Source: an uncultured Collinsella sp. (GTDB lineage: Bacteria; Actinomycetota; Coriobacteriia; Coriobacteriales; Coriobacteriaceae). From it: DNA of 50,360 nucleotides. The notes below the pieces were generated by a model. It was not told the DNA's origin and made no database searches. It worked only from the letters and a program-made list of their open reading frames with translations. The stretch is from NCBI GenBank assembly GCA_900754745.1, contig CAAEEB010000104.1, positions 1 through 50,360 on the forward strand, written 5' to 3'. Position 1 is the first letter of the stretch, and every line of letters begins with the position of its first letter. Of this stretch, positions 32,589 to 41,030 are shown in pieces. Position numbers and translations under genes: made by a program.

Positions 32589-33266
32589 CTACCTCCCGCG
32601 AAGGGCCTTGAGCTTGGCCAGGGCATCGGGGCTCAGGCGGCTGCCCAGAGTCATCTTGATCTGCGGGGCTTCCTCGGCCTCGTGCACGTCGTTGTCGATC
32701 TGTTTGATCTCGTCCACCAGCATGCGGCTCGAGATGCGCGTAACACCCTTGCCCATGACGACGGCCTGGATCGTGCCGTCGCTCGACACCACGGAGCACG
32801 CGCGGCCTTCCTCGCGCGCCTCGATGCAGAGCTTCTGTACCACGGTATCGGCAGAGACGCCCGTCGGCGAGAACTCGATACGCACGCCGCGGGCCGGCAG
32901 GTTGGGGCGCTCGCTGGAGATATTGCCCGCGCCGTCAAACACAATCACAGCCTCGTAGCGGCCCTGGGCAAACGCCGCCACGTCGTTGATGAGGGCAGTG
33001 CGCGCCATATCGTGGACGTCGCTGGAATACGGATCGTCGGAATGGTCGTAGACGAGCTTTTCGTAGCGCGGTGTGCAGTGAATCACGTTGTAACCGTCGA
33101 CCACCAGCAGCTCGGGCTTATTGGAGTGCACCGTCGAGACCGGATCGGCGATGGCCTGCGCAAACGCATTGCCGCCCACGCCATAGGTCGCGGCCGAAAC
33201 AATCGGCTTGGCCGAGCCCTCGCCAAAGCGCTTGGCCTTGGACTTGGCGCGGTTCTTCTTGGACAT
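32589..33266 (-). CDS. NYN-domain RNase (YacP/Rae1-like)
   Basis: A 225-residue protein; the PIN-like NYN nuclease domain starts at LLVVDGYNVIHC (53-64) and has VIVFDGAG and VVSSDGTIQAVV, giving the acidic metal-binding site. In Bacillus the homologue Rae1 cuts mRNA in the ribosomal A site; its gene there also follows rlmB. A basic N-terminal tail of about 20 residues and a C-terminal helical tail are present. It begins three bases after the rlmB stop; last gene of the disA operon. Confidence 0.88.
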   Translation of the reverse strand: MSKKNRAKSKAKRFGEGSAKPIVSAATYGVGGNAFAQAIADPVSTVHSNKPELLVVDGYNVIHCTPRYEKLVYDHSDDPYSSDVHDMARTALINDVAAFAQGRYEAVIVFDGAGNISSERPNLPARGVRIEFSPTGVSADTVVQKLCIEAREEGRACSVVSSDGTIQAVVMGKGVTRISSRMLVDEIKQIDNDVHEAEEAPQIKMTLGSRLSPDALAKLKALRGR

Positions 33267-33269
33267 GCG

Positions 33270-34184
33270 CTACTCCTCCCCCATGAGCTCGCCGGCATTG
33301 CGGCGCAGCCACTCAAAGCACAGCGCGGTGGTCGCCTGGGCAACGTTGAGACTCTCGGTCATGCCGCGCTGGGGAAGCTTAGTCAAAAAGTCGCATTTCT
33401 CAAGCACCAGGCGCGAGATGCCGTCGCCCTCGGAACCCATGACGAGCGCAACGCGGCCCTCGAAGGGAGCATCCCAGCAACTGCCTTCGGCGTGCTCGGA
33501 GGCACCGCCCACCCAAAAGCCAGCGGCCTTGAGGTCGTCGAGTGCACGGGCGATATTGGGAACCTGCGCGATAGGCAGGTGCATGACGGCACCGGCAGAA
33601 GTCTTGTAGCTGCCCACGGTTACGCCGGCGGCGCGCTTGTTGGCAATGATGACGCCCGCCGCGCCCACGACCTCGGCGGAGCGCACAATGGCGCCAAAGT
33701 TGCCGTCGTCGGTCACGTGGTCGAGCACCACGACAAGTGCCGGGCCGTCGCCCGCGCGGTCGAGGATATCGGCAACATCGGCATAGGGGAAGTTGCCAAC
33801 CTCGAGCGCAATGCCTTGGTGAGCGCCATGGCTCGACAGCGCATCGAGCTGCGCGCGCGGCACATACTTAATGCGGACGCCTGCAGCGTTGAGGTCGTCG
33901 ACCAGGCGCGACAAGGCGGCATCGCGCTCCCCGCCCTCGGCGATGAGCGCGCACTTGACGGGAAAGCCGGTACGCAGTGCCTCGGCGGCAGCACGGCGAC
34001 CTTCGATAAACTCGCCCTTGGGAGCCTGGACAGCGTCGCGGTTGCGATCGCGCTGCGGACGCGCGGCCTGGTTGCGATCGCGCTGGCCCTTGGGAGCGGC
34101 AGCGCGGTCGTTGCGGCGAATCGGACGCGAGCCAGAAGCAGCTTGCTTGCCTCCACGCGGCGCACGCTTGCGATTGTCGGCCAT
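33270..34184 (-). CDS. rlmB: 23S rRNA (guanosine-2'-O-) methyltransferase, RlmB/TrmH family
   Basis: SPOUT methyltransferase that 2'-O-methylates a ribosomal guanosine (G2251 in E. coli). The 304 residues have a long Arg/Ala-rich N-terminal tail (1-55), a substrate-binding domain (EFIEGRRAAAEAL), and the knotted catalytic domain: VVLDHVTDDGNFGAIVRSAEVVGAAGVI, LVMGSEGDGISRLV and LPQRGMTESLNVAQATTALCFEW. A 143-base gap separates it from cysS. Confidence 0.92.
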   Translation of the reverse strand: MADNRKRAPRGGKQAASGSRPIRRNDRAAAPKGQRDRNQAARPQRDRNRDAVQAPKGEFIEGRRAAAEALRTGFPVKCALIAEGGERDAALSRLVDDLNAAGVRIKYVPRAQLDALSSHGAHQGIALEVGNFPYADVADILDRAGDGPALVVVLDHVTDDGNFGAIVRSAEVVGAAGVIIANKRAAGVTVGSYKTSAGAVMHLPIAQVPNIARALDDLKAAGFWVGGASEHAEGSCWDAPFEGRVALVMGSEGDGISRLVLEKCDFLTKLPQRGMTESLNVAQATTALCFEWLRRNAGELMGEE

Positions 34185-34327
34185 AAAACGGCCTCCTTAA
34201 ATAGATAACGAACAAGAATCGACCGTCCGAGCCACGGCATCTTGCCTTTCAATCGTCGGGCATGACCACCAGGTCTATGCCCTTCTCTTTCAAGGCAATC
34301 TGCCGCACCTCGAACGGTCAACAAATA
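34185..34327 (-). other. Gap between cysS and rlmB with a coding-like remnant
   Basis: In Firmicutes this slot often holds the Mini-RNase III gene. Here 34249-34314 (minus) reads FEVRQIALKEKGIDLVVMPD and then stops, preceded closely by another stop. The segment looks protein-like but is only about 20 codons; it may be the tail of a lost gene. Confidence 0.25.
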
Positions 34328-35794
34328 CTAGAGACTCTTAATACGGGTGCCCGCGGCAGTATCCTCGATCGTCAGGCCCAGGTCCTTGAGCTGGTCGCGG
34401 ATGGCGTCGGCCAGATCCCAGTTCTTGGCGGCGCGAGCTTCGGCGCGGGCCTCGAGAATCTTGGCAGCGGCCTCGTCCACGTCGTCACCCGTATAGGCGA
34501 CCAAACCGGCGGCAACGCCCAGCAGACCCAGCGGCAGCTCGACCTTGGGCTCGGGAAGCTCGACGCCAAGCGTATCGAGCAGCTCGGCCAGCGTGTCGGC
34601 GGCGGCAAGCGCGGCGGCCTTGTCGGCAGCGTCGCCCGCCTGCTCCAGGTACTGGTTGCACTCGGTCACAAAGCCAAAGACGGCACCCATAGCACCAGCG
34701 GTGTTAAAGTCGTCGTCCATGCACTCCTTAAAGGTGGCACGGGTCTCGGCGGCCTTGGCGGCAAACGCCTCAGATGTTGCCTCATCGGCATCGGCCGTCG
34801 CATGGTTCGCGGCCCAGCGCAGGTTCTCGACCGTACCGGCGATACGCGTGAGCGAGTTCTCGGCACCCTCCAGGCGCTCCCAAGAAAAATCGAGCGGCGA
34901 GCGATAGCTCGTCTGCAGCATCAGCAGGCGCAGGGCGGCAGCGGAGTGCTGCTCGAGGACCTCGGCCAGCGTAAAGAAGTTGCCGAGCGACTTGGACATC
35001 TTCTCGCCGTCTACCAGCAGCATGCCCGTGTGCATCCAAGTGTTGGAGAAGCCCTGGTGCCAGGCGCAGGTGGCCTGGGCGCACTCGTTCTCGTGATGCG
35101 GGAAGGCAAGGTCGGAGCCGCCGCCGTGGATGTCGATCGGAGTGCCCAGGTAGCGATGCACCATGGCGGCGCACTCGGTGTGCCAACCGGGACGGCCCTC
35201 GCCCCAGGGGCTCGGCCAGCTGGGCTCGCCGGGCTTAGCGGCCTTCCACAGGGCAAAGTCGAGTGGGTCGTTCTTGTCCTCGTTCTCCTCGATGCGCGCG
35301 CCAACCATAAGGTCGTCGATGTTGCGGCCCGAGACCTGACCATAGTTGGGATCGCTGCGCACGGCAAAGTACACATCGCCGTTATCGGCTGCGTAAGCGT
35401 GGCCCTGCTCGATAAGCGTCTTGATCATGGCGATCATGGGGCCGATCTCCTTGGTGGCGCGGGGGCGCACATCGGGATCGAGTACGTTGGCGGCGCGCAT
35501 GACGCCGATGAACTTGTCGGAGAACTCCGTCGCGACCTCGGCAGCCGTACGGCCCTGCTCGTTGGCGCGCTTGATGATCTTGTCATCGACATCGGTGAGG
35601 TTCTGGGCGAACGTGACCTCGTAGCCGCTCGCGATGAGCCAGCGACGAATCACATCGAAGCTGATGAACGTGCGGGCATTGCCGATGTGGATGTTGTCGT
35701 AGACCGTGGGGCCGCACACGTACATGCGGACCTTGCCGGACTCGATGGGCTGGAACTCTTCCTTTTTATGGGTAGCGCTGTTGTAGATACGCAT
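34328..35794 (-). CDS. cysS: Cysteinyl-tRNA synthetase
   Basis: Class I synthetase, 488 residues, full length. Zinc ligand C27 in YVCGPTVYDNIHIGNAR with the HIGN motif (36-39), HTEC (C208), PHHENE, and KMSKS (265-269). The C-terminal anticodon-binding helical part is complete. It begins three bases after the ispF stop. Confidence 0.97.
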   Translation of the reverse strand: MRIYNSATHKKEEFQPIESGKVRMYVCGPTVYDNIHIGNARTFISFDVIRRWLIASGYEVTFAQNLTDVDDKIIKRANEQGRTAAEVATEFSDKFIGVMRAANVLDPDVRPRATKEIGPMIAMIKTLIEQGHAYAADNGDVYFAVRSDPNYGQVSGRNIDDLMVGARIEENEDKNDPLDFALWKAAKPGEPSWPSPWGEGRPGWHTECAAMVHRYLGTPIDIHGGGSDLAFPHHENECAQATCAWHQGFSNTWMHTGMLLVDGEKMSKSLGNFFTLAEVLEQHSAAALRLLMLQTSYRSPLDFSWERLEGAENSLTRIAGTVENLRWAANHATADADEATSEAFAAKAAETRATFKECMDDDFNTAGAMGAVFGFVTECNQYLEQAGDAADKAAALAAADTLAELLDTLGVELPEPKVELPLGLLGVAAGLVAYTGDDVDEAAAKILEARAEARAAKNWDLADAIRDQLKDLGLTIEDTAAGTRIKSL

Positions 35795-35797
35795 TCG

Positions 35798-36292
35798 TTA
35801 CTCCTTAACGGTTTTCTGTAGCAGGCAGACGGCCCAGGCGCCGATCCCCTCGCCCTGGCCTTCCCAACCGAGCTTTTCGGTCGTAGTGGCGGCGACGCCC
35901 ACGTTTTCGACGTCAACGCCCAGGGCATGGGCAAGGTTGGCGCGCATGGCATCGCGGTGCGGGGTGATCTTGGGTTGCTGGCAGGCAATGGTGCAATCGG
36001 CATCGACAAACTCAAAGCCCAGCTCACGCGCATAGTCCATCACGCGAGCGAGCAGCACCATCGAATCGGCGCCCTCGTAGGCGGGATCGGTGTCGGGAAA
36101 TAGCTTGCCGATGTCTCCCCCGCGGCAGGCGCCCAGAATGGCGTCGGCTAAGGCGTGCGCGAGCACATCGGCATCCGAGTGGCCCAGCAGGCCGCGCTCG
36201 TAGGGAATGTCGACCCCGCCGATGATACATCGACGCCCCTCCACCAAACGGTGGACGTCGTAGCCGTGGCCAATGCGCAGGTTACTGAACAT
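35798..36292 (-). CDS. ispF: 2-C-methyl-D-erythritol 2,4-cyclodiphosphate synthase
   Basis: Fifth enzyme of the MEP isoprenoid pathway, 164 residues. IGHGYDVHRL holds the zinc ligands; GLLGHSDADVLAHALADAILGA, DIGKLFPDTDP and TTTEKLGWEGQGEGI are the family motifs. Start at MFSNLRIGHGYD (ATG 36292) behind GAGAGGA, overlapping the ispD end by 11 bases. Confidence 0.96.
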   Translation of the reverse strand: MFSNLRIGHGYDVHRLVEGRRCIIGGVDIPYERGLLGHSDADVLAHALADAILGACRGGDIGKLFPDTDPAYEGADSMVLLARVMDYARELGFEFVDADCTIACQQPKITPHRDAMRANLAHALGVDVENVGVAATTTEKLGWEGQGEGIGAWAVCLLQKTVKE

Positions 36293-37010
36293 GGGGAAGG
36301 TCCTCTCCCTCGGCCATGCGGCCAAGCAGAATAGCGGTTACAGGACGCAGGTCCTCGGGCACCGTCACCTTAAGGTTGTCGCGCGGGCTCTGAACGCAGC
36401 GGACGCGCCCGCCCATGCGCTCGACCAGCGATGAATCGTCGGTACCGATAAAGCCCTCGGCGATAGCAGCGGCGTGAGCTCGCTTCATGGCGTCGACGCT
36501 AAAGATCTGCGGCGTCTGCGCGGCCCAATAGAGCTCGCGCGGCGGCGTCTCGACGATATTATCGCCGTCGACGATCTTGAGCGTGTCGATCGCGGGCTGA
36601 CCGCACACGACACCGTCGAGTGAGCGGTCACCCACAAGCACGTCGATCGCATGATCGATGGCCTCGGTCGTAATGAGCGGACGAGCGCCATCGTGAATGG
36701 CAACGTATTCAAAGCCCGCCGGAGCCGCACGCACGCCGGCACGGGTGGAATCCTGACGGGTATCGCCGGCATCGGCAAAGCTGATGGGCGTGTCATAGTC
36801 AAACGGGTCTATGGCCAGGCGGCGCATCTCGGCACGGCGCTCGGCAGGACAAACCACCACGATGTGGCCGACCTTGTCGCTCCGATCGAACGCGCGGATG
36901 GACCAGCTCATGAGCGGACGGCCCGCCACGTTAACGAGCTGTTTGCCGCCGGGATTTCCAAAGCGCTGGCCGCTGCCACCGGCAACGACCACGGCGCATA
37001 CGGGCGCCAT
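36282..37010 (-). CDS. ispD: 2-C-methyl-D-erythritol 4-phosphate cytidylyltransferase
   Basis: Third enzyme of the MEP pathway, 242 residues. The nucleotide-binding start is VVVAGGSGQRFGNPGGKQLV; IHDGARPLIT and TPQIFSVDAMKRAH follow. It overlaps disA by one base (TAATG) and ispF by 11, so the three genes are coupled. ispE and the other pathway genes are not in the window. Confidence 0.95.
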   Translation of the reverse strand: MAPVCAVVVAGGSGQRFGNPGGKQLVNVAGRPLMSWSIRAFDRSDKVGHIVVVCPAERRAEMRRLAIDPFDYDTPISFADAGDTRQDSTRAGVRAAPAGFEYVAIHDGARPLITTEAIDHAIDVLVGDRSLDGVVCGQPAIDTLKIVDGDNIVETPPRELYWAAQTPQIFSVDAMKRAHAAAIAEGFIGTDDSSLVERMGGRVRCVQSPRDNLKVTVPEDLRPVTAILLGRMAEGEDLPHVQ

Positions 37011-38077
37011 TATGCGTTCCCCTGTTTGGTGCCCTTCATGCGATACAGCGAGTCCGCAAGAATGGCAGGGTTGTTGACGCCAAAGTCGCCCAGGCGCTCC
37101 GGATCCTCGCTAATGTCGTCCATGAGCTCCTGCAGCGAGCCATACTCGTCGACGATCTTCTCGGCCACGCCGTCGCGCACGACGGACACGCGCGAAAGCG
37201 TGCGCAGGCCCAGCGGCGTCATGACGGAGTCCTCGTCCAGGTCGTCGTAACCCAGAACTGCCGCTACGTGCTGCGGGTCGGACAGGTCCTTAGGCGTCAT
37301 GCGAGCGAGCTCTGCACGAATCTTCTCGGCGTTTGCCTCGGAGGAATCGCTCGCGTAGTCGCGGATCATCAGGTCGTATTCGGTATCCATGCTGGAACCG
37401 GCGAGCTGCTCGAGCTGCATCTGCACGAGCTTGCCCTGGTTGCCCAGCTTGACGATGCAATCCTTAAGCTCGGTCTTTGCCTGCTGCATGATCTCGAAGC
37501 TCGAGAAGATGCCAGTGATGTCGGCGAGCGTGACGTAGTCGTCCAGCTCAAGGGCCGTCAGGCGCAGCAGGGAGCGATCGAGCGACTGACGGGTAGTCTG
37601 GAGCGTGGCGACGAGCTGGTTGACCGAGCTCATGATGGTGGTGACGGGCTGGATCTCGTAGCTCTTGCCGTGAACGTACACGTTAACGACGGCACGACGG
37701 GCCGAGACCGAGATCACGATGGCATCGGTGAGCACCGACATGCGAGCGGCGGTGCGGTGACGCATGCCCGTCTCGCTCGTGGCAAGCGAGGGATCGGGAT
37801 TGAGGTGGAAGTTGGCGCGCAGGATCTGGGTGAGGTCGCCGTCGATGACGATGGCACCGTCCATCTTGGAGAGCTCGAACAGACGGTTCGAGGTGAACGA
37901 AATGTTGAGCGGGAAGCCGTCGTTACCGGCAGCGAGCACGTTTTCGGTGTCGCCGACGCAGATAAGGGCGCCCAGGTGACCGGCGATGATCATGTCGAGG
38001 GCGGTGCGGATCGGCTGACCAGGTGCCGTCAGGCGGATGGCCTGTTCCATACGCTTTTGCAGCTCGTTCTTATCCAA
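37010..38077 (-). CDS. disA: DNA integrity scanning diadenylate cyclase DisA
   Basis: Makes c-di-AMP from two ATP and stalls at branched DNA. The 355 residues show the N-terminal DAC domain with DGA (73-75) and RHR (106-108), a helical linker, and a C-terminal HhH DNA-binding domain (LGLRTLSRVSVV, IVDEYGSLQELMDDI). The start is TTG at 38077, supported by GGGAG eight bases upstream and the lack of an in-frame ATG. First gene of the disA-ispD-ispF-cysS-rlmB-NYN operon; no radA or carD adjoins. Confidence 0.95.
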   Translation of the reverse strand: MDKNELQKRMEQAIRLTAPGQPIRTALDMIIAGHLGALICVGDTENVLAAGNDGFPLNISFTSNRLFELSKMDGAIVIDGDLTQILRANFHLNPDPSLATSETGMRHRTAARMSVLTDAIVISVSARRAVVNVYVHGKSYEIQPVTTIMSSVNQLVATLQTTRQSLDRSLLRLTALELDDYVTLADITGIFSSFEIMQQAKTELKDCIVKLGNQGKLVQMQLEQLAGSSMDTEYDLMIRDYASDSSEANAEKIRAELARMTPKDLSDPQHVAAVLGYDDLDEDSVMTPLGLRTLSRVSVVRDGVAEKIVDEYGSLQELMDDISEDPERLGDFGVNNPAILADSLYRMKGTKQGNA

Positions 38078-38230
38078 GGCATCGCTCCCATCGTATACGC
38101 TCCATAAACGCTAATTAGTTTCTCACGGTTTGTCCCCGCGGCGCTTGCGAAATCCGATGCTTACAGAATGAGCGAACACAGCTGAGAGCCCAACCCAAAT
38201 GGGCTGCTTATGTGGTAGCATCGGGATTCG

Positions 38231-38370
38231 CATAAATGAGGGAGTAGTCGCGCGGCCGGATTCGCCTCCGGTGGCGCGGTAAGTCAACACACTGGCCGAT
38301 GCGGCCTGGCTTGCCTTAATGAACGAGACTCGTGGTTGTGCGCGCAACGCGTACGCCACGGGTCTTTTTT
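38231..38370 (+). ncRNA. yybP-ykoY manganese riboswitch
   Basis: The conserved core is visible: GGGAGTAG near the start, a CCGG-capped helix, GTCAACA after it, GGCCTGGCTTGCC and the TTAATGAACGAGAC 3' motif. An intrinsic terminator follows: GACTCGTGG with CCACGGGTC and TTTTTT (38365-38370). It precedes mntP. In the known class Mn(II) stabilises an anti-terminated form and turns on the exporter. Confidence 0.93.
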
Positions 38371-38423
38371 GTTATTCCCCCAAGAGGTACACGCGGGCTC
38401 GCCCGCAGAGAGGGAGCCAGACT

Positions 38424-39002
38424 ATGGGACTCGCAGAGCTCGTGTTGCTCGCCGTTGGCCTTTCGATGGACGCCTTTGCCGTTTCCATCTGCAAGGGCCT
38501 TGGCATGAAGAAAATCAACCTTAAAGTCGCCGTAGTGCTCGGCCTGTTCTTTGGCGGCTTTCAGGCCGGCATGCCCGTAATCGGATGGGCGCTCGGCAGT
38601 CAATTCATGGGCATCATCGGACCCATCGACCATTGGATCGCCTTTATCCTTCTGGCCTTCATCGGCGGCAAAATGCTGTGGGAAGCCTTTACCGAGGACG
38701 AGGATGAAGGCGACGACAAGGATGCCGAAAAAATCGACCTGGGCGAGTACCTGATCCTCGCCATCGCCACCTCAATCGACGCCCTAGCCGTGGGCATCTC
38801 GTTTGCGGCGCTCTCGGTTGACATCGTTCCCGCTGTATCGCTTATCGGCATCACAACGTTTATCTTCTCCGTCGCCGGCGTAGCGATCGGCCGCACCTTT
38901 GGCGCGCGCTACGAAAAACCCGCCACCATCGTGGGTGGCGTCGTACTCATCCTCATCGGGCTTAAGATCCTGCTTGAGCATCTGGGGATTCTCACGATAT
39001 AA
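38424..39002 (+). CDS. mntP: Manganese efflux pump MntP
   Basis: A 192-residue inner-membrane exporter with six helices in two repeats. Each repeat has the metal-coordinating acidic signature: GLSMDAFAVSICKG near residue 16 and TSIDALAVGISFA near 120. A charged loop rich in Asp/Glu (about 91-108) connects the halves. Start ATG 38424 after AGGGAG. Controlled by the riboswitch directly upstream. Confidence 0.95.
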   Translation: MGLAELVLLAVGLSMDAFAVSICKGLGMKKINLKVAVVLGLFFGGFQAGMPVIGWALGSQFMGIIGPIDHWIAFILLAFIGGKMLWEAFTEDEDEGDDKDAEKIDLGEYLILAIATSIDALAVGISFAALSVDIVPAVSLIGITTFIFSVAGVAIGRTFGARYEKPATIVGGVVLILIGLKILLEHLGILTI

Positions 39003-39036
39003 AAACGCCTCTCATAAGCTCAACGTCAATGTAGAG

Positions 39037-39067
39037 GCCTCATGCAGAGTTTTGCATGAGGCCTTTT
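39037..39067 (+). terminator. mntP terminator, overlapping a HipB half-site
   Basis: GCCTCATGCA pairs with TGCATGAGGC, followed by CTTTTC. The loop side reads TGCAGAGTTTTGCATG, nearly identical to the hip operator half-sites. Confidence 0.75.
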
Positions 39068-39111
39068 CGTGCAGACTTTTGCATGTCATACTAATATGCA
39101 AAAGTCTGCAC
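39043..39111 (+). promoter_or_regulatory. hipBA operator cluster
   Basis: A perfect inverted repeat of 16-bp arms, GTGCAGACTTTTGCAT (39069-39084) and its complement (39096-39111), with an 11-base loop, plus a third copy with one G/C change (TGCAGAGTTTTGCATG, 39043-39058). HipB-type repressors bind such sites to autoregulate. They end 14 bases before the hipB start. Confidence 0.8.
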
Positions 39112-39125
39112 GTTAGGAGATCGCC

Positions 39126-39596
39126 GTGGGCACCCTTCCCATCACCACACCGCGCCAAGCTGGCATCTACGTGCGCCGGGCACGCGAGGCTCAGGGTCTC
39201 ACCCGTGCAACCCTCGCTAAAAAAGCCGGTGTTTCGGAGCGCTTGCTCGCATCGCTCGAGCTAGGAGACGCCACCGGCATTCGACTCGACAAGTTGCTGA
39301 CGATTTTCAATGCTCTTGGACTGGCACTCGCCGCTCAAGGGGATATCGGCGAAGCGAAAAACGAGCGACCAGTCGACGCCCCGCATGCCAATCCGCTGCC
39401 TCGCAGCATCCCCAGGCGCCATCACGCTCAACGTCCTCATCATCGCAACCGTCGTAGTACCGCCATTCCGGCTCTTGCAGATGCCCCCTTTACATCCGTA
39501 CTCTACGACGAGGTCTTCGCCGATTTCGCCATGTCCAATCTCGGAGTCTCGATTGCCGCAAACGCATCTAACCAAACCAAGCCCGAAGGGAAATAG
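39126..39596 (+). CDS. hipB: HipB-type antitoxin, HTH regulator
   Basis: A 156-residue DNA-binding antitoxin. Residues 11-75 form an XRE helix-turn-helix (RREAQGLTRATLAKKAGVSERLLASLELG, less the last parts). The start is GTG at 39126 after GGAG. The C-terminal 80 residues (Arg/His/Pro-rich, then LYDEVFADFAMSNLG) are extra: typical HipB is about 90. It lies three bases before hipA and behind a palindromic operator. Confidence 0.87.
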   Translation: MGTLPITTPRQAGIYVRRAREAQGLTRATLAKKAGVSERLLASLELGDATGIRLDKLLTIFNALGLALAAQGDIGEAKNERPVDAPHANPLPRSIPRRHHAQRPHHRNRRSTAIPALADAPFTSVLYDEVFADFAMSNLGVSIAANASNQTKPEGK

Positions 39597-39599
39597 CCA

Positions 39600-40904
39600 A
39601 TGGCCAGAACATCACTTCGGACCATTATTTGCGGCGTACCTGCGGGAACGCTCACGCAAGATGAGAACGGTCTTATCAGCTTTACCTACGATCATGACTA
39701 TGACGGGCCAGCCCTATCGACCAACATACCCGTATCGAATCGCACATACGGACAACAGGTCATGAATCCGTACCTGTTTGGCCTTCTACCCGACAGCGAG
39801 GACCAGCGAAAAGCGATTGCCGCCGAATTCGACGTTAGGCCCAACAATCCCGTTGCGTTGCTCAGCCATATCGGACTCGACTGTCCGGGCGGAGTGCAGT
39901 TTTGTGCCGAAGAAGATGCCGATGCCGTCCTGCATCGCGCTGGCGAATACCGCCCTATAGACGACCACGAAATTGCTCTCCGTCTCAAGTCGATCAGAGA
40001 TGACCGCGATGCATCGTGGATGGGTCTAGATGAAAGTTGGTCACTCGGAGGCAACCAGGGCAAGTTCGCGCTCGCGTTCATAAACGGCCGCTGGTGCGAA
40101 TGCATGGGCTCCTCGCCCACGACGCATATTTTCAAAAATGGCGTTATCGGATTTAAACTCGAGGCTCTCAATGAGTTTGTCTGCATGAAAAGCGCCCAGC
40201 GCGCCGGCATCGCAACGGCAAACGTCGAATATCGTATGTTTGAGGACGAACCTGCCCTCATTGTTGAGCGCTATGACCGTGTGAAAGTCGAAGACGGAAC
40301 GATCAGGCGCCTACATCAAGAAGACCTCTGTCAGGCACTTGGGGTGATGCCCGCCCAAAAGTACACGGCAGACGGCGGCCCGACCACCCGCGACATTCAA
40401 GAGCTCCTCGTAAATACGAGCCACCATCAACTTAACCTGTATCTGTTTACGCAGATACTGTTCTTCAACGCCGTTATCGGTGCACCTGATGCGCATGCGA
40501 AAAACTATTCCCTGCTACTCGGAAACAACAGTACAGCCATGATGGCTCGTATGTACGATGTCGCGTCGGGTTTGGCGTATGAGCGCATGCGACGTCGGGC
40601 GCGCCTCGCCATGAGCGTTGGCGGCGAAAATCGTGTGGGGCGCATCGGTCCAGGCGCTATCCGCCGATACCACGGTATGGGCGACCCCGCACTGGAGGCG
40701 GCGCTCACCGATGCCGGGCTATCCGAGAAGTTTTGCTTTGCGACCATGATGGACCTCGCCTACGAGGTACCCATTTGCATGGAAAAGGTCATGGACGAAT
40801 ACGCCGACCTGCCCGGCATGGCGGACCTGCGCGAGCATATGCTCGGCCCCGTCTGCGAAAACTGTCAGCGCACCCTCGACCTCATCAAGGCGGATATGGG
40901 CTAG
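39600..40904 (+). CDS. hipA: HipA-type serine/threonine kinase toxin
   Basis: A 434-residue toxin kinase; E. coli HipA phosphorylates GltX and causes growth arrest. It has the N-terminal subdomain (residues 1-105: YLFGLLPDSE, NPVALLSHIGLDCPGGVQF), the nucleotide loop SLGGNQGKFAL (148-158, replacing the usual GAQPK), IVERYDR (221-227), HQEDLCQALG, the catalytic GAPDAHAKN (294-302) and the metal-binding YDVAS (319-323). The active-site residues appear intact. Co-transcribed with hipB. Confidence 0.92.
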   Translation: MARTSLRTIICGVPAGTLTQDENGLISFTYDHDYDGPALSTNIPVSNRTYGQQVMNPYLFGLLPDSEDQRKAIAAEFDVRPNNPVALLSHIGLDCPGGVQFCAEEDADAVLHRAGEYRPIDDHEIALRLKSIRDDRDASWMGLDESWSLGGNQGKFALAFINGRWCECMGSSPTTHIFKNGVIGFKLEALNEFVCMKSAQRAGIATANVEYRMFEDEPALIVERYDRVKVEDGTIRRLHQEDLCQALGVMPAQKYTADGGPTTRDIQELLVNTSHHQLNLYLFTQILFFNAVIGAPDAHAKNYSLLLGNNSTAMMARMYDVASGLAYERMRRRARLAMSVGGENRVGRIGPGAIRRYHGMGDPALEAALTDAGLSEKFCFATMMDLAYEVPICMEKVMDEYADLPGMADLREHMLGPVCENCQRTLDLIKADMG

Positions 40905-40936
40905 GTGTCCGTAATCTCCCATTTCCCAAAAGAAGA

Positions 40937-40973
40937 GAGGGGGCACCCGTCGCAAAAGCTCGGGTGCCCCCTC
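40937..40973. terminator. Bidirectional terminator between hipA and pepD
   Basis: GAGGGGGCACCCG pairs perfectly with CGGGTGCCCCCTC. It lies between two convergent genes; the U tract is weak on both sides (CTCTTCTTTTGG on the minus strand). Confidence 0.75.
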
Positions 40974-41030
40974 ACGTAATGTCATTTGCAATCCACCAGC
41001 ACGTGGCTCGGACTGCTGCTAGCGCAACCT

